From contig JAPDFW010000065.1 in NCBI GenBank assembly GCA_028826165.1, positions 1-64,000 on the forward strand: 64,000 nucleotides of DNA, given 5' to 3'. Positions within the stretch are counted from its first letter, which is position 1. Each line of letters starts with the position of its first letter. This DNA is from Anaeramoeba ignava. Lineage: Eukaryota > Metamonada > Anaeramoebidae. Positions 46,501 through 58,400 of this stretch are shown piece after piece. The position numbers and the translations under genes were made by a program. The notes under the pieces were generated by a model. That model saw only the letters and a list, made by a program, of their open reading frames with translations, made no database searches and was not told where the DNA came from.

Positions 46501-48774
46501 ATTTATAAATTTAAATCAAATATTTATAATTTAAATCAAATATTTATAAATTAAATCAAATATTTATAAATTTAAATAAAATATTTATAAATTAAATTAA
46601 ATATTTATAAATTAAATAAAATATTTATAAAATTAAATCAAATATTAATAAATTAAATAAAAATATTAATAAATTAAATAAAATATTTATAAAATTAAAT
46701 AAAATATTTATAAAATTAAATAAAATATTTATAATTTAAATAAAATATTTATAAATTAAATAAAATATTAATAAATTTAGATTAAATATTTATAAATTAA
46801 ATCAAATATTTATAATTTAAATAAAATATTTATAATTTAAATAAAATATTTATAAATTAAATAAAGTATTTATAAATTTAAATAAAGTATTTATAAATTT
46901 AAATCAAATATTTATAATTTAAATCAAATATTTATAAATTAAATCAAATATTTATAAATTAAATCAAATATTTATAAATTAAATTCAAATATTTATAAAT
47001 TAAATAAAATATTTATAAATTAATTCATTTAATTTTCTTTTCTACATCTTCTCCAAGTTTCATTTGATCAAGAGTTGAAGTTTTTGTTCCAATTAAAAAA
47101 GGTGTTGGAGAATCTAAAACTTCTTTAAGTGATTCTGGAAGAAATGGAATATAAGGATTCAACCATTCTAATGGATAAAGTAATGATACTATTGCTTCCA
47201 TACATGGAGTTAATTTGGAAACATTATCTGAAACAAATAGAATATGAAGTTCATTTAAAATTAAATTGAGTAATAAAACTATGTTATCTGGATCAAGAGA
47301 AGAGAATAAATAAGAGCATTCAATCTATAGATTTTAATTTAGATTTTGATTTAGATTTTGATTTTGATTTTGATTTTGATTTTAATTTTGATTTTAATTT
47401 TGATTTTGATTTTGAATTTGATTTTGATTTTGATTTTAATTTTAATTTTAATATTAATTTTAATTTTAATTTTAATTTTAATTTTAATTTTAATTTTAAT
47501 TTTAATTTTAATTTTAATTTTAATTTTAATTTTAATTTTAATTTTAATTTTGATTTTGATTTTGATTTTGAATTTCATTTTGAATTTGATTTTGATTTTG
47601 GTTTTGATTTTGATTTTAATTTTCAATTTGATTTTCATTTTCATTTTGGTTTTAATTTTGATTTTGATTTTAATTTTAATTTTGATTTTAATTTTGATTT
47701 TGATTTTGATTTTGATTTTAATTTTTATTTTTATTTTAATTTTGATTTTGATTTTGATTTTGATTTTGATTTTAATTTTGATTTTAATTTTGATTTCGAT
47801 TTAGATTTTGATTTTGATTTTGATTTTGATTTTGATTTAGAAATGAATTTGGAATAACTACATCAAAAATTGGAAGTTCAGTAGAATGATTAAGTTTAGG
47901 TATTGTTATTTTAGTTTGTGAATCTATTGTTATTGATTGTTGAACAGAACGAGAAATTTTAGGAGATTCAATTTTAAGTAATAAATCTGATAAATCTTTT
48001 GCAGTTTGATCTAATAATATGAATATTTATAATTTTTTGTTAAAAAATTTGGATCATAAATTAATAAAATCTTTTTTTTTGTTTACAATTCAAATTTTTT
48101 GTTCCAGAAACAAAATTTGAAAGAATTTCTGAAAATGAACGATGAAAAGGAAATTTAGAGATGATTCCAATAGTTTTTGAGATATAAATATTTTCAAGAG
48201 GATAATCCATATTTTTTTCATTTAAAATTTGTTGAATTTTATGTTGTTTTTTAAATTCTAATTTGAAATATTTTGAATAAGCAAATCCATAAAGTCTTCC
48301 TCCATCATTATTAGTTAAAATAAATGAATGTGAAATATCATCTTGTGGCTTTTCATGTAATTTAATTCCTCCTTCTGGTGAAAGAAAATATGATAAATGC
48401 ATTAAGATTTCTTTTGAAGTTGTTGTATTTGGTTCAACAAAAAGAATCTCTGGAATAAATATTGGATCTTTTTTAATTTTAATTTTTAATTTTAATTTAT
48501 ATTTTAATTTTAATTTTAATTTTGATTTTAATTTTAATTTTTATTTTAATTTTAATTTTAATTTTAATTTTAATTTTAATTTTAATTTTTAATTTTAATT
48601 TATATTTTAATTTTAATTTTAATTTTCATTTAAAAATTCGAAATTTTTTTTTGTTTTTTATTTTAATTTTATACCTTTATTTGTTGTGGTTGTTTCTTCT
48701 ATTTTTAATTCTGTTCCCATCCCAGATATAACTACAAATTCAAAAAATTTTTCTTCAATTGAGGACAAAGACAT
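43510..48774 (-). CDS. DENN–PH protein, putative Rab exchange factor (7 exons)
   Basis: Exons 48675–48774, 48087–48467, 47862–48010, 47046–47324, 45849–46260, 45440–45630 and 43510–45350. Exons 1–2 hold uDENN-like sequence (FFEFVVISGM...IFIPEILF). Exon 4 is cDENN: YLFSSLDPDNIVLLLNLIL, NELHILFVSDNVSKLTPCME, LYPLEWLNPYIPFLPES. dDENN follows, ending FTRTQIFFVFIENRIEKM. A PH domain (KKGFLFKQGKVRKNWKRRFF) comes next, then a long NQ tract. The exon 6–7 join matters: it merges what looks like a separate PH gene by completing the 'TQ.F..FI..R' end of dDENN. One frame break occurs in the NQ tract near 44165–44180; a Lys-rich C-terminus lies beyond it. Confidence 0.78.
43940..44620 (-). repeat. Coding CAAAAT tract of DENN–PH (poly Asn-Gln)
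   Basis: About 110 hexamers on the minus strand read as NQ, NE and NL dipeptides, then turn to Lys-Ile after 'AATATAAAAATC' at about 44165–44180, which breaks the frame with the downstream 141-residue segment. Confidence 0.75.
45850..47045 (-). other. dDENN exon 5 flanked by an intron array of TTTATAAATTAAATAAAATA
   Basis: 46261–47045 is an intron of 785 bp made of AAATATTTATAAATTAAAT units; 45850–46260 is DENN exon 5. A second array of TAAATATTATAAATAATA (45631–45848) is the next intron. Confidence 0.65.
47325..47861 (-). repeat. DENN–PH intron 3: TTTTGA/TTTTAA hexamer array
   Basis: 537 bp; minus-strand donor GTAGTT and acceptor CTATAG join ELPIFD to IECSYLFSSL, matching the cDENN start. 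The Ile-Leu open frame on the plus strand is an artefact. Confidence 0.7.
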
Positions 48775-48959
48775 TTTTTTTTTAAAAAAGAGAAAAAGAA
48801 AAAATGAAAAAATGAAAAAAAATTTTTATTAATTTTTTTGGAATTGAATTTTTTAAAAGTGAAAAAAAAAAGATTTAAAAAAAAAGGGGAATTAAAATGA
48901 GTTTCTTAATTAAATGGAATTTTTGTTGAATTTGGAATTATTTTGGAATTAATTTGGAA

Positions 48960-49560
48960 TTATTTTTTGCTGTCTGAAAAAAGGTCTTCATCATCATCAT
49001 CTTCATCATCTTCATCAAAAAGATTTTCATCATTTTCTTTTTGATTTTGATTTTGTTTTTCTTTTTGTTTTTCTTTTTCTTTTTCATTTTCTTTTTGTTT
49101 TTCATTTTGTTTTTCTTTTTCTTTTTCATCTTCATCTTCATCTTCATTAAAAGGACTGTCATCTTCATCATCTTCATCAAAAGGATTTTCATCTTTTTGT
49201 TTTTCTTTTTCATTTTCATTTTGTTTTTCATTTTGTTTTTCTTTTTCATTTTCATTTTCATCATCTTCATTAAAAGGACTGTCATCTTCATCATCTTCAT
49301 CAAAAGGATTTTCATTTTGTTTTTCTTTTTCATTTTCATTTTGTTTTTGTTTTTGTTTTTGTTTTTCTTTTTGTTTTTGTTTTTGTTTTTGTTTTTCTTT
49401 TTCATTTTCATTTTCTTTTTCTTTTTCTTTTTCATTTTTCATTTTGTTTTTCTTTTTCTTTTTCTTTTTCATTTTCATTTTCATTTTCTTTAAAAGGATT
49501 TTCATCATCTTCATCATCTTCATCATCTTTTTCTTTTTCTTTTTGTTTTTCTTTTTGTTT
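48960..49560 (-). repeat. Acidic repeat tail NPFDEDDEDDSPFNED of the GBP-like gene
   Basis: Two near-identical blocks around 49150–49190 and 49265–49315 encode NPFDEDDEDDSPFNED, separated by Lys-Glu-Gln-Asn repeats; a third partial acidic block (ENLFDEDDEDDDDEDLF) ends the protein. Confidence 0.7.
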
Positions 49561-52319
49561 TTTTCTTTGCTTTTCTTTTTCTTTTTGTGTTTTTGAATGA
49601 ATCTTTTTAAATTTCTGGATTTTCTCATCTAAACTTTTTATAGAAGAAACATAAAATTCATTATCAGCTGACTTAATTTTCTCCTTAGTTGTACCTAAAT
49701 TTGCATTTTTTAAGTTGGTTTGTTTTGCATCCAAATGATTAGATCTTAAACCAGAAAAATCTTTTAAATTTTGACACATTTCTTCCAACCAAAACAATAT
49801 AAATTCCACACTATCTATTGTTTCAAGAATTTGAAAAAAATCATTTTCTTCTTTTTTCTTTTGCTTCATTTTTTCCTCCATTTCTTTCCCAAATTTCTTG
49901 ATATTTTCATCCCATTTGGGATCATATCCATTAAGATTAGAAAATTTTTTTTCAAATCTTTTAAACCAATCAATAAATTTGGTGAAATTTCTCAATCTCC
50001 TTGATTCTTGTGAATTTTGGAAATATCTCTGTGCCATTTTTTCCAGAGAAGTCTGAAGTTCAGGAAATGATTGGAATGATTTAAAATCCAGAAAAGAATA
50101 TTCATTTGAGAACTCGTCACCAATTGCTCTTGATTTTATTTGAGTATCAATCAAATTCGAAATTTCTTTTTTCTTTTTTTGATCGGACATTTTTAGAAAA
50201 AGATCTTGTGATTTAATTTTGAAAGACAATTTACTGTGAATTTCAGAAATATTATCTGTAATGTTTTTCAGACATTGTAACCTTTGGTTTAAATTCCCAA
50301 CTAATTTGGTTGGCAATAATTTTTTAGGTTGGAAATATTGGAAATGCCAGTCCAAAATATCCTGTTCTGTTGGTTGTGTTTCTTCAGAGAATTTGGTTAA
50401 TAATTGCTGTTTGTATTCCCGAATCGAAATTTCTTGTGCTTTTTTGTTTTGGTTTTCAATTGATGAATCATATATTACTTGGAAATCTAGAATTGAATCA
50501 GAAACATTTGCTTTTTGCATATATTCCTCAATAACTGAAACTAGCAATGCTCCATCCAAAAACTGAAATTCAGAAAGTATCCTAATTTCTGAGTTGTCGA
50601 TATATTTATCGAATAAAAGTGAATATATTTTTGAAGAAAGCACTCCCAAATCAAATCCTCGATTCTCAGAATCAGACGAAATACCAAATCCTTGGATATT
50701 GCGATAAAAATCAAATAGAGATTTTTTGATTTTGTTTGATTCTCTAATTTCCGATTTTTTACTAGAATCTTTGTTTTGTGCCATAAATTCCTTAAGAAAA
50801 AAATCTGGTGACGATTGAGGAGTTTCCTTGTTAAAAACCCAAAGTAAATTTGGTGATATTCTACTTGATAAAATGGGGTGTTGGAAAGATGTGAATTGGA
50901 AAGCATGTGGATGTTGAATTGAAGAGAAATTTTTGATTAAATCAATAGTCAAATTATTTTGTGATGTTGATGTTCTTAAAACAATTAAAGAACTTATGAA
51001 GATTAAAAAGGAAAAGATTTTGGATTGTATTGATTGCTCTAATTTATTTGTGTTGAATCCCCGAACATCCAAAATTATCAATTTTTCTTCGCTGTTTAAT
51101 GAGAATTTGCGAGGTTTGAACATCCAGATTTCAGGATTATCCGATTTGGAAGATATTTTGTGGGTATTTGGTGGGAAGAACATATTTGATAAAGCGAAGT
51201 TATCTTGATTTTTTTGAAAATTAAAATTAAAATTAAAATTAAAATATTATATTAATATAAAATAAAATATTATTTAATTATTTTTAATAGAACCATTTGA
51301 ATCAACTTCAACCAAAGTTAATATGCGGATTTTTGATTTGATATCTTCAAGAATTGTTAACCCGAGTTTATCTAAATTCCATTTCCCTTCATCATCAATA
51401 GAACAAAGTCTTACTTGAAAAGGTATTTTTTGTGCAAGTTTATCTCTCTTTTTCTTTAATCTGTCTTTCTCTTTCTGAAGACTTTGCTTTGATTCTTTAA
51501 TTTCTTCAAGTATCTTTTTATTACTGTCTTCTATTTCTTTCATTTTGTTCTCTTTTTGTGATCTTTCTTCCTGAATGTCGGCAAGACTTTTTTCTAACTT
51601 TCCTTTTTTTTTGGTATTTTTTTTCACTAATTCTTCAATTTGATAAAGTAGATCTTCAAGTTTATCTCTTTTCTCCAGTTAATTTTTTAATTTCTTCTTC
51701 TTGCTTTTGTTTCAAATCAGGTTTTGTTTGTTTTGCATTTTTGAGTTGTTCTTTTTTTTCTTCCAAATCTTTTTTTAAAGACTCACTTTTAGATTCTAAA
51801 GTGGGAATTTGTTTGTTTTGTTTTTCAATAATTGGTTCAGCTCCTTTGATTTTTGTTTCGAGATCTTCTTTATTCTGATTAAGAATTTTGATTTGGTTTT
51901 GGGTTTCATTGAGAGTTTGTGTATCTTTTTTAATCTCTTGATCAATTTTTTCATTTTCAGTTTTTTAATGGATCCACTTGTTTAATAATTGAATCGATTT
52001 CTTGTTCTAAACTGTTTTTTTCATTATTTTTGTTTTGTTGAGTTGATTTAAGTTCGTCGATTTTTTTAATAAGTTCATCAACTTCTTTTTGAATGTTTAT
52101 GATGCCTTGATTTGTGTTTTGTATTTCGATTTTTAAATTATTTGCTTCTTGTTCTTTTGCGTTTTTTGCTTTTTCTTTTTCATTTTTTGAACTTTGTTCT
52201 TTTTGAAATTCATCTCTAAATTTGCTTTCATCTTCATATTGACCTGATTTGTCTATGATTTCCAATATAATTCTAAAAGCATCTGTAAGATTTTTTGGTT
52301 TGCTTTTCTTGTCTGTCAT
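48960..52319 (-). CDS. Coiled-coil GBP-like protein lacking the P-loop (2 exons, two frame breaks)
   Basis: Exon 1 (51295 or 51294 to 52319) is a long coiled coil (EVDELIKKIDELKSTQQ ... EKDRLKKKRDKLAQ) with one extra A at 51961–51966. Exon 2 begins at 51203. The join VDSN|DNFALSNMFF leads into NPEIWMFKP (GBP 'KGIWMW' position), LIILDVRGFNTN (GBP G3 'LLDTEG' position) and FLIFISSLIVLR, so a GBP/atlastin-type fold follows. There is no GxxxxGKS, and the family RD guanine motif reads FNKETP. It is probably a GTP-independent scaffold. After a helical region the tail is Glu/Lys-rich with two NPFDEDDEDDSPFNED copies, reached after a five-A frame break near 49436. Confidence 0.6.
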
Positions 52320-52488
52320 TATATTTACGAATTAAAAAATGAAAAAGGAAAAAAATGAAAAAAAAAAATAAAAAAAGGAAAAAAAAGGAAAAAAAAAAAT
52401 TAAATAAAAAAAAGACAAATTACTAATTTTTATAATTTTTTATTGAATTTCCTTTCTTGTTCTTGTTTTATAATTATATAAAAAATTT

Positions 52489-55400
52489 TTATAAAAATTG
52501 AGAAATAGATTCCATAAAACGATCTCTTAAAACTTCAAATTGTTGATAATCAGGAAGTTCTAGTTCAGGAATTGAAGGATGAGCAATAGGTAATTTTCTA
52601 TTAGAAGAATTAACACGAATAACAGAAACTTTTCTATCACTCAAGAAAGTTAAAGTTGGATTAGAAGTTCTTGTCAAAGAAGGAGAAGAAGTGGAAGAAT
52701 CAGTTGAAGATTTTGGGCAATCAGGCAAAAAAGTAACAAAACGCATAAACCTTCTGAGATCATTAGGTGAAAGTTGTTCGAGAAACTCATTCAAAAATTG
52801 AGGAGTTGGACAATCTTTCCATTCTTCAGAAAAACTTAAATTTGACCATACACTGTCAGAATCGATATTGTCTTGTTCGTGGATCAAAAGATACAATTCT
52901 GTCAAAGTGAAATGAGAAAGATCTTGTGAAATATCAATTGTGAAAAAACCTGTTTTGATCCATGAAAGTTCTTTTGAACGTGAGTCAAGAAGTAAATAAT
53001 TGATGATTTTGTTCACACATTCATGTTTGTTTGTTTCATCAATCACCGTTGTGTCTGTGCTGTTGATAAATGGTCCCAAAAGTAGGTTTTCATCCTCGGT
53101 AAGTGTCTCTGATAAGATATTGTGGAGAATTAGTGCCGCTTGTGGATCAAATGCTTCCAAGTCGCTGAAGTCTGGTTGCATTCCAAGAAGATATTTCAGG
53201 AAAAATGGTGATAATCGAACTGGTCCTGCTCGTCCGTCAATTACTGATTTCAGAAGGATTCTCCCAAATGCAATGTATTTTTCTTGTTTTGTTAATGTTT
53301 TGTGTGGGTTTGTTTCTGTTTTACTGAGTATTTGTGGTATTGTTTCAATTTGGTTTGATATTTGAATTTAGATTGAAATCCAAATTGGAGTTTGTTTTGG
53401 AAAATTGATTATCTGATGTGTTATCGATGAAATGGCCGAATCTAAATATATTTAAAATTACAGAATTCTTTAAGTTAATTATATATATTTATTTTAAAAT
53501 TTATTATATACTGATTATCTTTTATATCCTCATTTATATATTGATTATCCTTTATATTCTCATTTATATATTGATTTTCTTTTATATTCTCATTTATATA
53601 TTGATTATCTTTTATATTCTCATTTGTATTTTCATTATTCTTTATATTCTCATTTGTATTTTCATTATTCTTATAAAAATCTTGCTTATTTGCATTTTGT
53701 TTTGCAAACTGAAGCATCAATTGATTTGCTTGTTCTTTTGATTTAAATTCAACAGATTTTCTTCTTTCATAAAAATGATTGAGCGACATTTTCGCATCAC
53801 TTTTTGGCAAATAACTCCCACCAGAAGATACCATGAACAAACCAACCTCAGGATTCATCATATAACGGAAGAAATTACGGTACAATTCGGAAGATAAACT
53901 TGATGAATTAAGCGGATCATCTTCAAGAAAAGTAATTTTAACAGGACGAAGAAGTTCATCCTTTGTAAGATTTTGTGGAGAATATAGCTCCAAGAGATGG
54001 CGAGTAATGGAGCTTGTATTTCTTGATATGGTTATTTGTATCGGGTCGCGTTGTTTATATTGGTCTTTAAGAGAGTCGAATTTAGATCTCAATTGAATCA
54101 ATTTATTTTCACTTTCGGCAATAGCAGTTCGAGTTTGTGTGTCATAAACAACAGAGGTTGTAAAGTAGTTATGAAGAAGAGCCTTTCGCGCAGAGGGTCT
54201 GTTTCGTGGATCGGTATCGAGAAGTTTCTGCAGAAGATCCCAAAGTCTACGCTCACGTTCTGTTGAAAGAGAAGAATTTTTAGGAAGAACAGAAGGAGGT
54301 CTTGAATGGAAATGTGCTTCGTAAAGAAGAATACCGAAGGACCACATATCGGATTTAGTGGTAGCTTCTTTACCGTCAATAATCTCAGGAGCGATATATC
54401 CGCGGGTGGCATAGAGGGCGCCGTCTAGTTGTGGATCTAAAGAGTTCTGAGAAGGGTTGTTATCAGAAACTGCAAGAAAAGTTTCTTTTGAAATTCCAAA
54501 ATCGGAAATAACAGGACGACCATCTGCAGTAATAAGAACGTTTTCAGGTTTCAGATCCTCATGGATTACCCCATGTTCGTGCAGATAAACAAGTCCCTGG
54601 AGTATTTGGCGCATGAGAGAGAGGATTTTCCAAGGCCGAGGTTTGGGATCTCGAAGCCATTCTCTTAAAGAACCCTGTTCATAATAAGGCATCGAAATAT
54701 AAGCAAGTAATCTCGAGTGATCGTAAAACGTGCATTGTATTGGCACAATATGTGGATCGCGAAGTCGTGCAAGCAAACTCACTTCGCGTTCAAATCGTGA
54801 AACTGATTCCTCATCCGCAACTAAATATTCTTTAAGAACACAATATTGTCCTTGATACCGCATCAAAAACACACGATGGCGTGCATATCCGAGAATTTTC
54901 ACTCTTTCGTAGTCGCTAAACTTGCGGTTCACAACAACTCCCATATTAGGGACAATTGGCCCTAATTCCGATTGTGAATCAAGAACTAGTTCTGGGTGTG
55001 CGCTTGTCATTGCAAACATCCGCGCAGACACTTGTTCAAGCTCAAGTGTTTTCTGTGCGATTTTCTCCTGCAGTTCTGCCATCTGTCTTTTTACACTTGC
55101 AATCTCGTTTGTTTTTAAATCATCCAATGTCAGCAACTTCATTTTTGCTTCAAGATCAATCAGTTCTTCTTGTTTCTGTCTTTTCTGGATATTCAATGTT
55201 TTCTGTAGGTTTTTGAGTCGATCCACTTCGACTCGTTGTTGTTCAACCTGCTCAAGATCCCGATACATGTTGTGATACTGTCTTCGTAGTTCGTGTGTGT
55301 GTTGTTGTTCTTCAAGTGGTCGTTCTTTTTCAAGCATTTCAAGAAATCTTTTTCCTGCATAAATAAGTTGTGATGATAATACTCCTCCTCTTTCAATAAG

Positions 55401-58400
55401 TCGAGAGCTTTGAAGGAGTATTTCTTTTTCTTGTTTGAGTGCGTTTGATAATTCTTGTAAAAGTTGATCTGTTTGTGTCATTGTTTGGCCAAAAAGGTTT
55501 GATAATTGTTGTCTCCATCCCCAATAATTTTGCAACGACTTTCATTAATTTGAATATTTTTTAATTTTGATTTAAATGTTTTTTAATTTTAATTTAAATA
55601 TTTTGATTTAAATATTTTGAATATTTTTTGATTTAAATATTTTTTGATTTTGATTTGGATTTAAATATTTTTAATTTGAATATTTTTGATTTAAATATTT
55701 TTTAATTTTGATTTAAATATTTTTTAATTTTGATTTGGATTTAAATATTTTTAATTTGAATATTTTAAATATTTTAAATATTTTGATTTAAATATTTTTT
55801 AATTTAAATATTTTTAATTTAAATATTTTTAATTTAAATATTTTTAATTTTGATTTAAATATTTTTAATTTAAATATTTTTAATTTTGATTTGAATATTT
55901 TTAATTTAAATAATATTTTGATTTAAATAATATTTTGATTTGGATTTAAATATTTTTGATTTAAATATTTTTGATTTAAATAATTTTAATTTTTATTTAA
56001 ATATATTTTGATTTAAATATTTTTAATTTAAATATTTTTAATTTTTGATTTGAATATTTTTAATTTAAATAATATTTTGATTTAAATAATATTTTGATTT
56101 TGGATTTAAATATTTTTGATTTAAATATTTTTAATTTTGATTTAAATATTTTTAATTTAAATATTTTTAATTTTGATTTAAAATATATTTTAATTTAAAT
56201 ACTTTTTAATTTAAATAATATTTTGATTTGGATTTAAATATTTTTGATTTAAATATTTTTAATTTTGATTTAAATATATTTTGATTTAAATATTTTTTAA
56301 TTTAAATATTTTTTAATTTAAATATTTTTAATTTAAATACTTTTTGATTTAAATAATTTTTAATTTAAATATTTTTGATTTAAATATTTTTTAATTTTGA
56401 TTTGGATTTAATGTTTTTTAATTTTGATTTGGATTTAATATTTTTGATTTAAATATTTTTTAATTTTGATTTAGATATTTTTGATTTAAATAATTTTAAT
56501 TTTGATTTGAATATTTTTTAATTTTGATTTGAATATTTTTTGATTTAAATATTTTTGATTTAAATATTTTTGATTTAAATATTTTTTGATTTTGATTTGG
56601 ATTTAATGTTTTTTAATTTTGATTTGGATTTAATATTTTTTAATTTAAATATTTTTTGATTTAAATATTTTTGATTTAAATAATTTTAATTTTGATTTAA
56701 ATATACTTGATCAATATCTGGTCCATAATTATCCACTTTTTGAACTGATGTCGCTAATTGAAGAAGCTCTTTGATTTGAATTGCAGATTGATCAATCCAT
56801 TCTGCTCTTTTTGCTTGAAGTTGAGCAACTTGATCTAATCTATTTAAAAGTGGTCTTAATCTCTGTCTACAATCTTGTCGAAGTCCATCTCTCATTGGTA
56901 ATAAACTCATTAATCCTTCTTGATTTCCTGCAGCAACTTCAATTTTAATCTTAAAATATTTTTGGGTTTTTTTTTTAAAAAAGAATAAAGAAGAACAAAA
57001 TCAAATCGATAAATTTTTCTAAAATATAAATTTTTGTTTGTTTGCTTTTTTTTTGTACTTTTTCTTGAATATCTCTGATTCTATCAAATAATCTTCTTGG
57101 AGCTGCAACTGCTTGTCCAACATGAAGTTTTTTCATTTCAGTTTTATATGCAGAAATCAATTCAAGTTCTTGTTGAACTTTTTCTGCTAATTGATCTATT
57201 TCTGTCATGAAATGCAATCGACTTCTTAAATTCCAAACTTCATTTACAAGTCGATAAAGAATAACAAATTCATTTTCTTCAGAAACATTAAGTGCTTTTT
57301 CAACATTAATAAGAAAAGGTGATCCTGAAATATTTTCTCCATTCAATGTTGCAGATAAAGTATAATTTCCTGGTTCCGGAATAACATATACAACAGAATA
57401 TTGCCCTGGTATATCACTTGGTGTAATTTCTGCAACAACTTTAGTTGGTCCATCAATAACAACATTTAAATCCACAAGATTATTTTCAATCTAAATAAGA
57501 AAAAACACAATTTTTTTGGATTTGAATTTGAATTGAAATAAAATTAATTTTAAATTTAATTAAATTTGAATTTGGCTATAAATTCATTTCCAAATAATTT
57601 TGAATTTGAATTTGAATTTGAATCCATTTTCCAATTAATTTTAAATATAAATTTGATTTTGATTTTGATTTTGAATTTGAATATAAATTCATTTTCCAAT
57701 TAATTTTGAATTTGAATTTGATTTTGAATTTGATTTTGAATTTGAATTTTGAATTTGAATATAAATCCATTTTCCAAATAAATGTAAATTAAATTGGATT
57801 TTAAATTTAAATAAATTTAATTTGAAATAATTCTTGGAAATTTGATTTCACATACATTTTTTGAACGATGATTTGTAATTTCAATTCCATTTTTAGAATC
57901 AGAAACAGTATTTCCATAACGATCTTTAACTTCAATAATAAAATCTGAAGTTTGATTTGCAATTGCAGATTCAATTCCTCTTCCAAAAGCATGACATGAT
58001 AATGGATCTGGAGCTGCTGGAAAAACAGTTGTTAAGAAAGGAGATCCTGCAATATGCATTCCTTTAATCATAACTGATAAATGATATTTTCCTGATTTTG
58101 TTGATAAATATGAAACTGAATAAGTTCCATTATTGTTATCAGTTACATTTGCTTGTATTTGAGTTTCTCCCATTGTTAATGTAACTGTATAAATATCTCC
58201 TCCTAATTATTTTTAAATATTATTTTTGAATATTATTTTTAAATATTATTTTTAAATATTATTTTTAAATATTATTTTCAAATATTATTTTTAAATATTA
58301 TTTTTAAATATTATTTTTGAATATTATTTTTGAATATTATTTTTAAATATTATTTTTGGATATTATTTTTAAATATTATTTTTGGATATTATTTTTGAAT

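Noticed and set aside
47351-47804. Plus and minus hydrophobic or Lys-Ile open frames
   Set aside because: They read the TTTTGA/TTTTAA intron array of DENN–PH.
49041-49493. Plus-strand Phe/Ile-rich open frame resembling a membrane protein
   Set aside because: It is the antisense of the Glu/Lys-rich coding tail of the GBP-like gene.
52489-53365. Stand-alone HECT C-terminal gene
   Set aside because: The kinase exon already encodes the HECT N-lobe start (VKITFLEDD, GLFMVSSGG) and an in-phase intron links the two.
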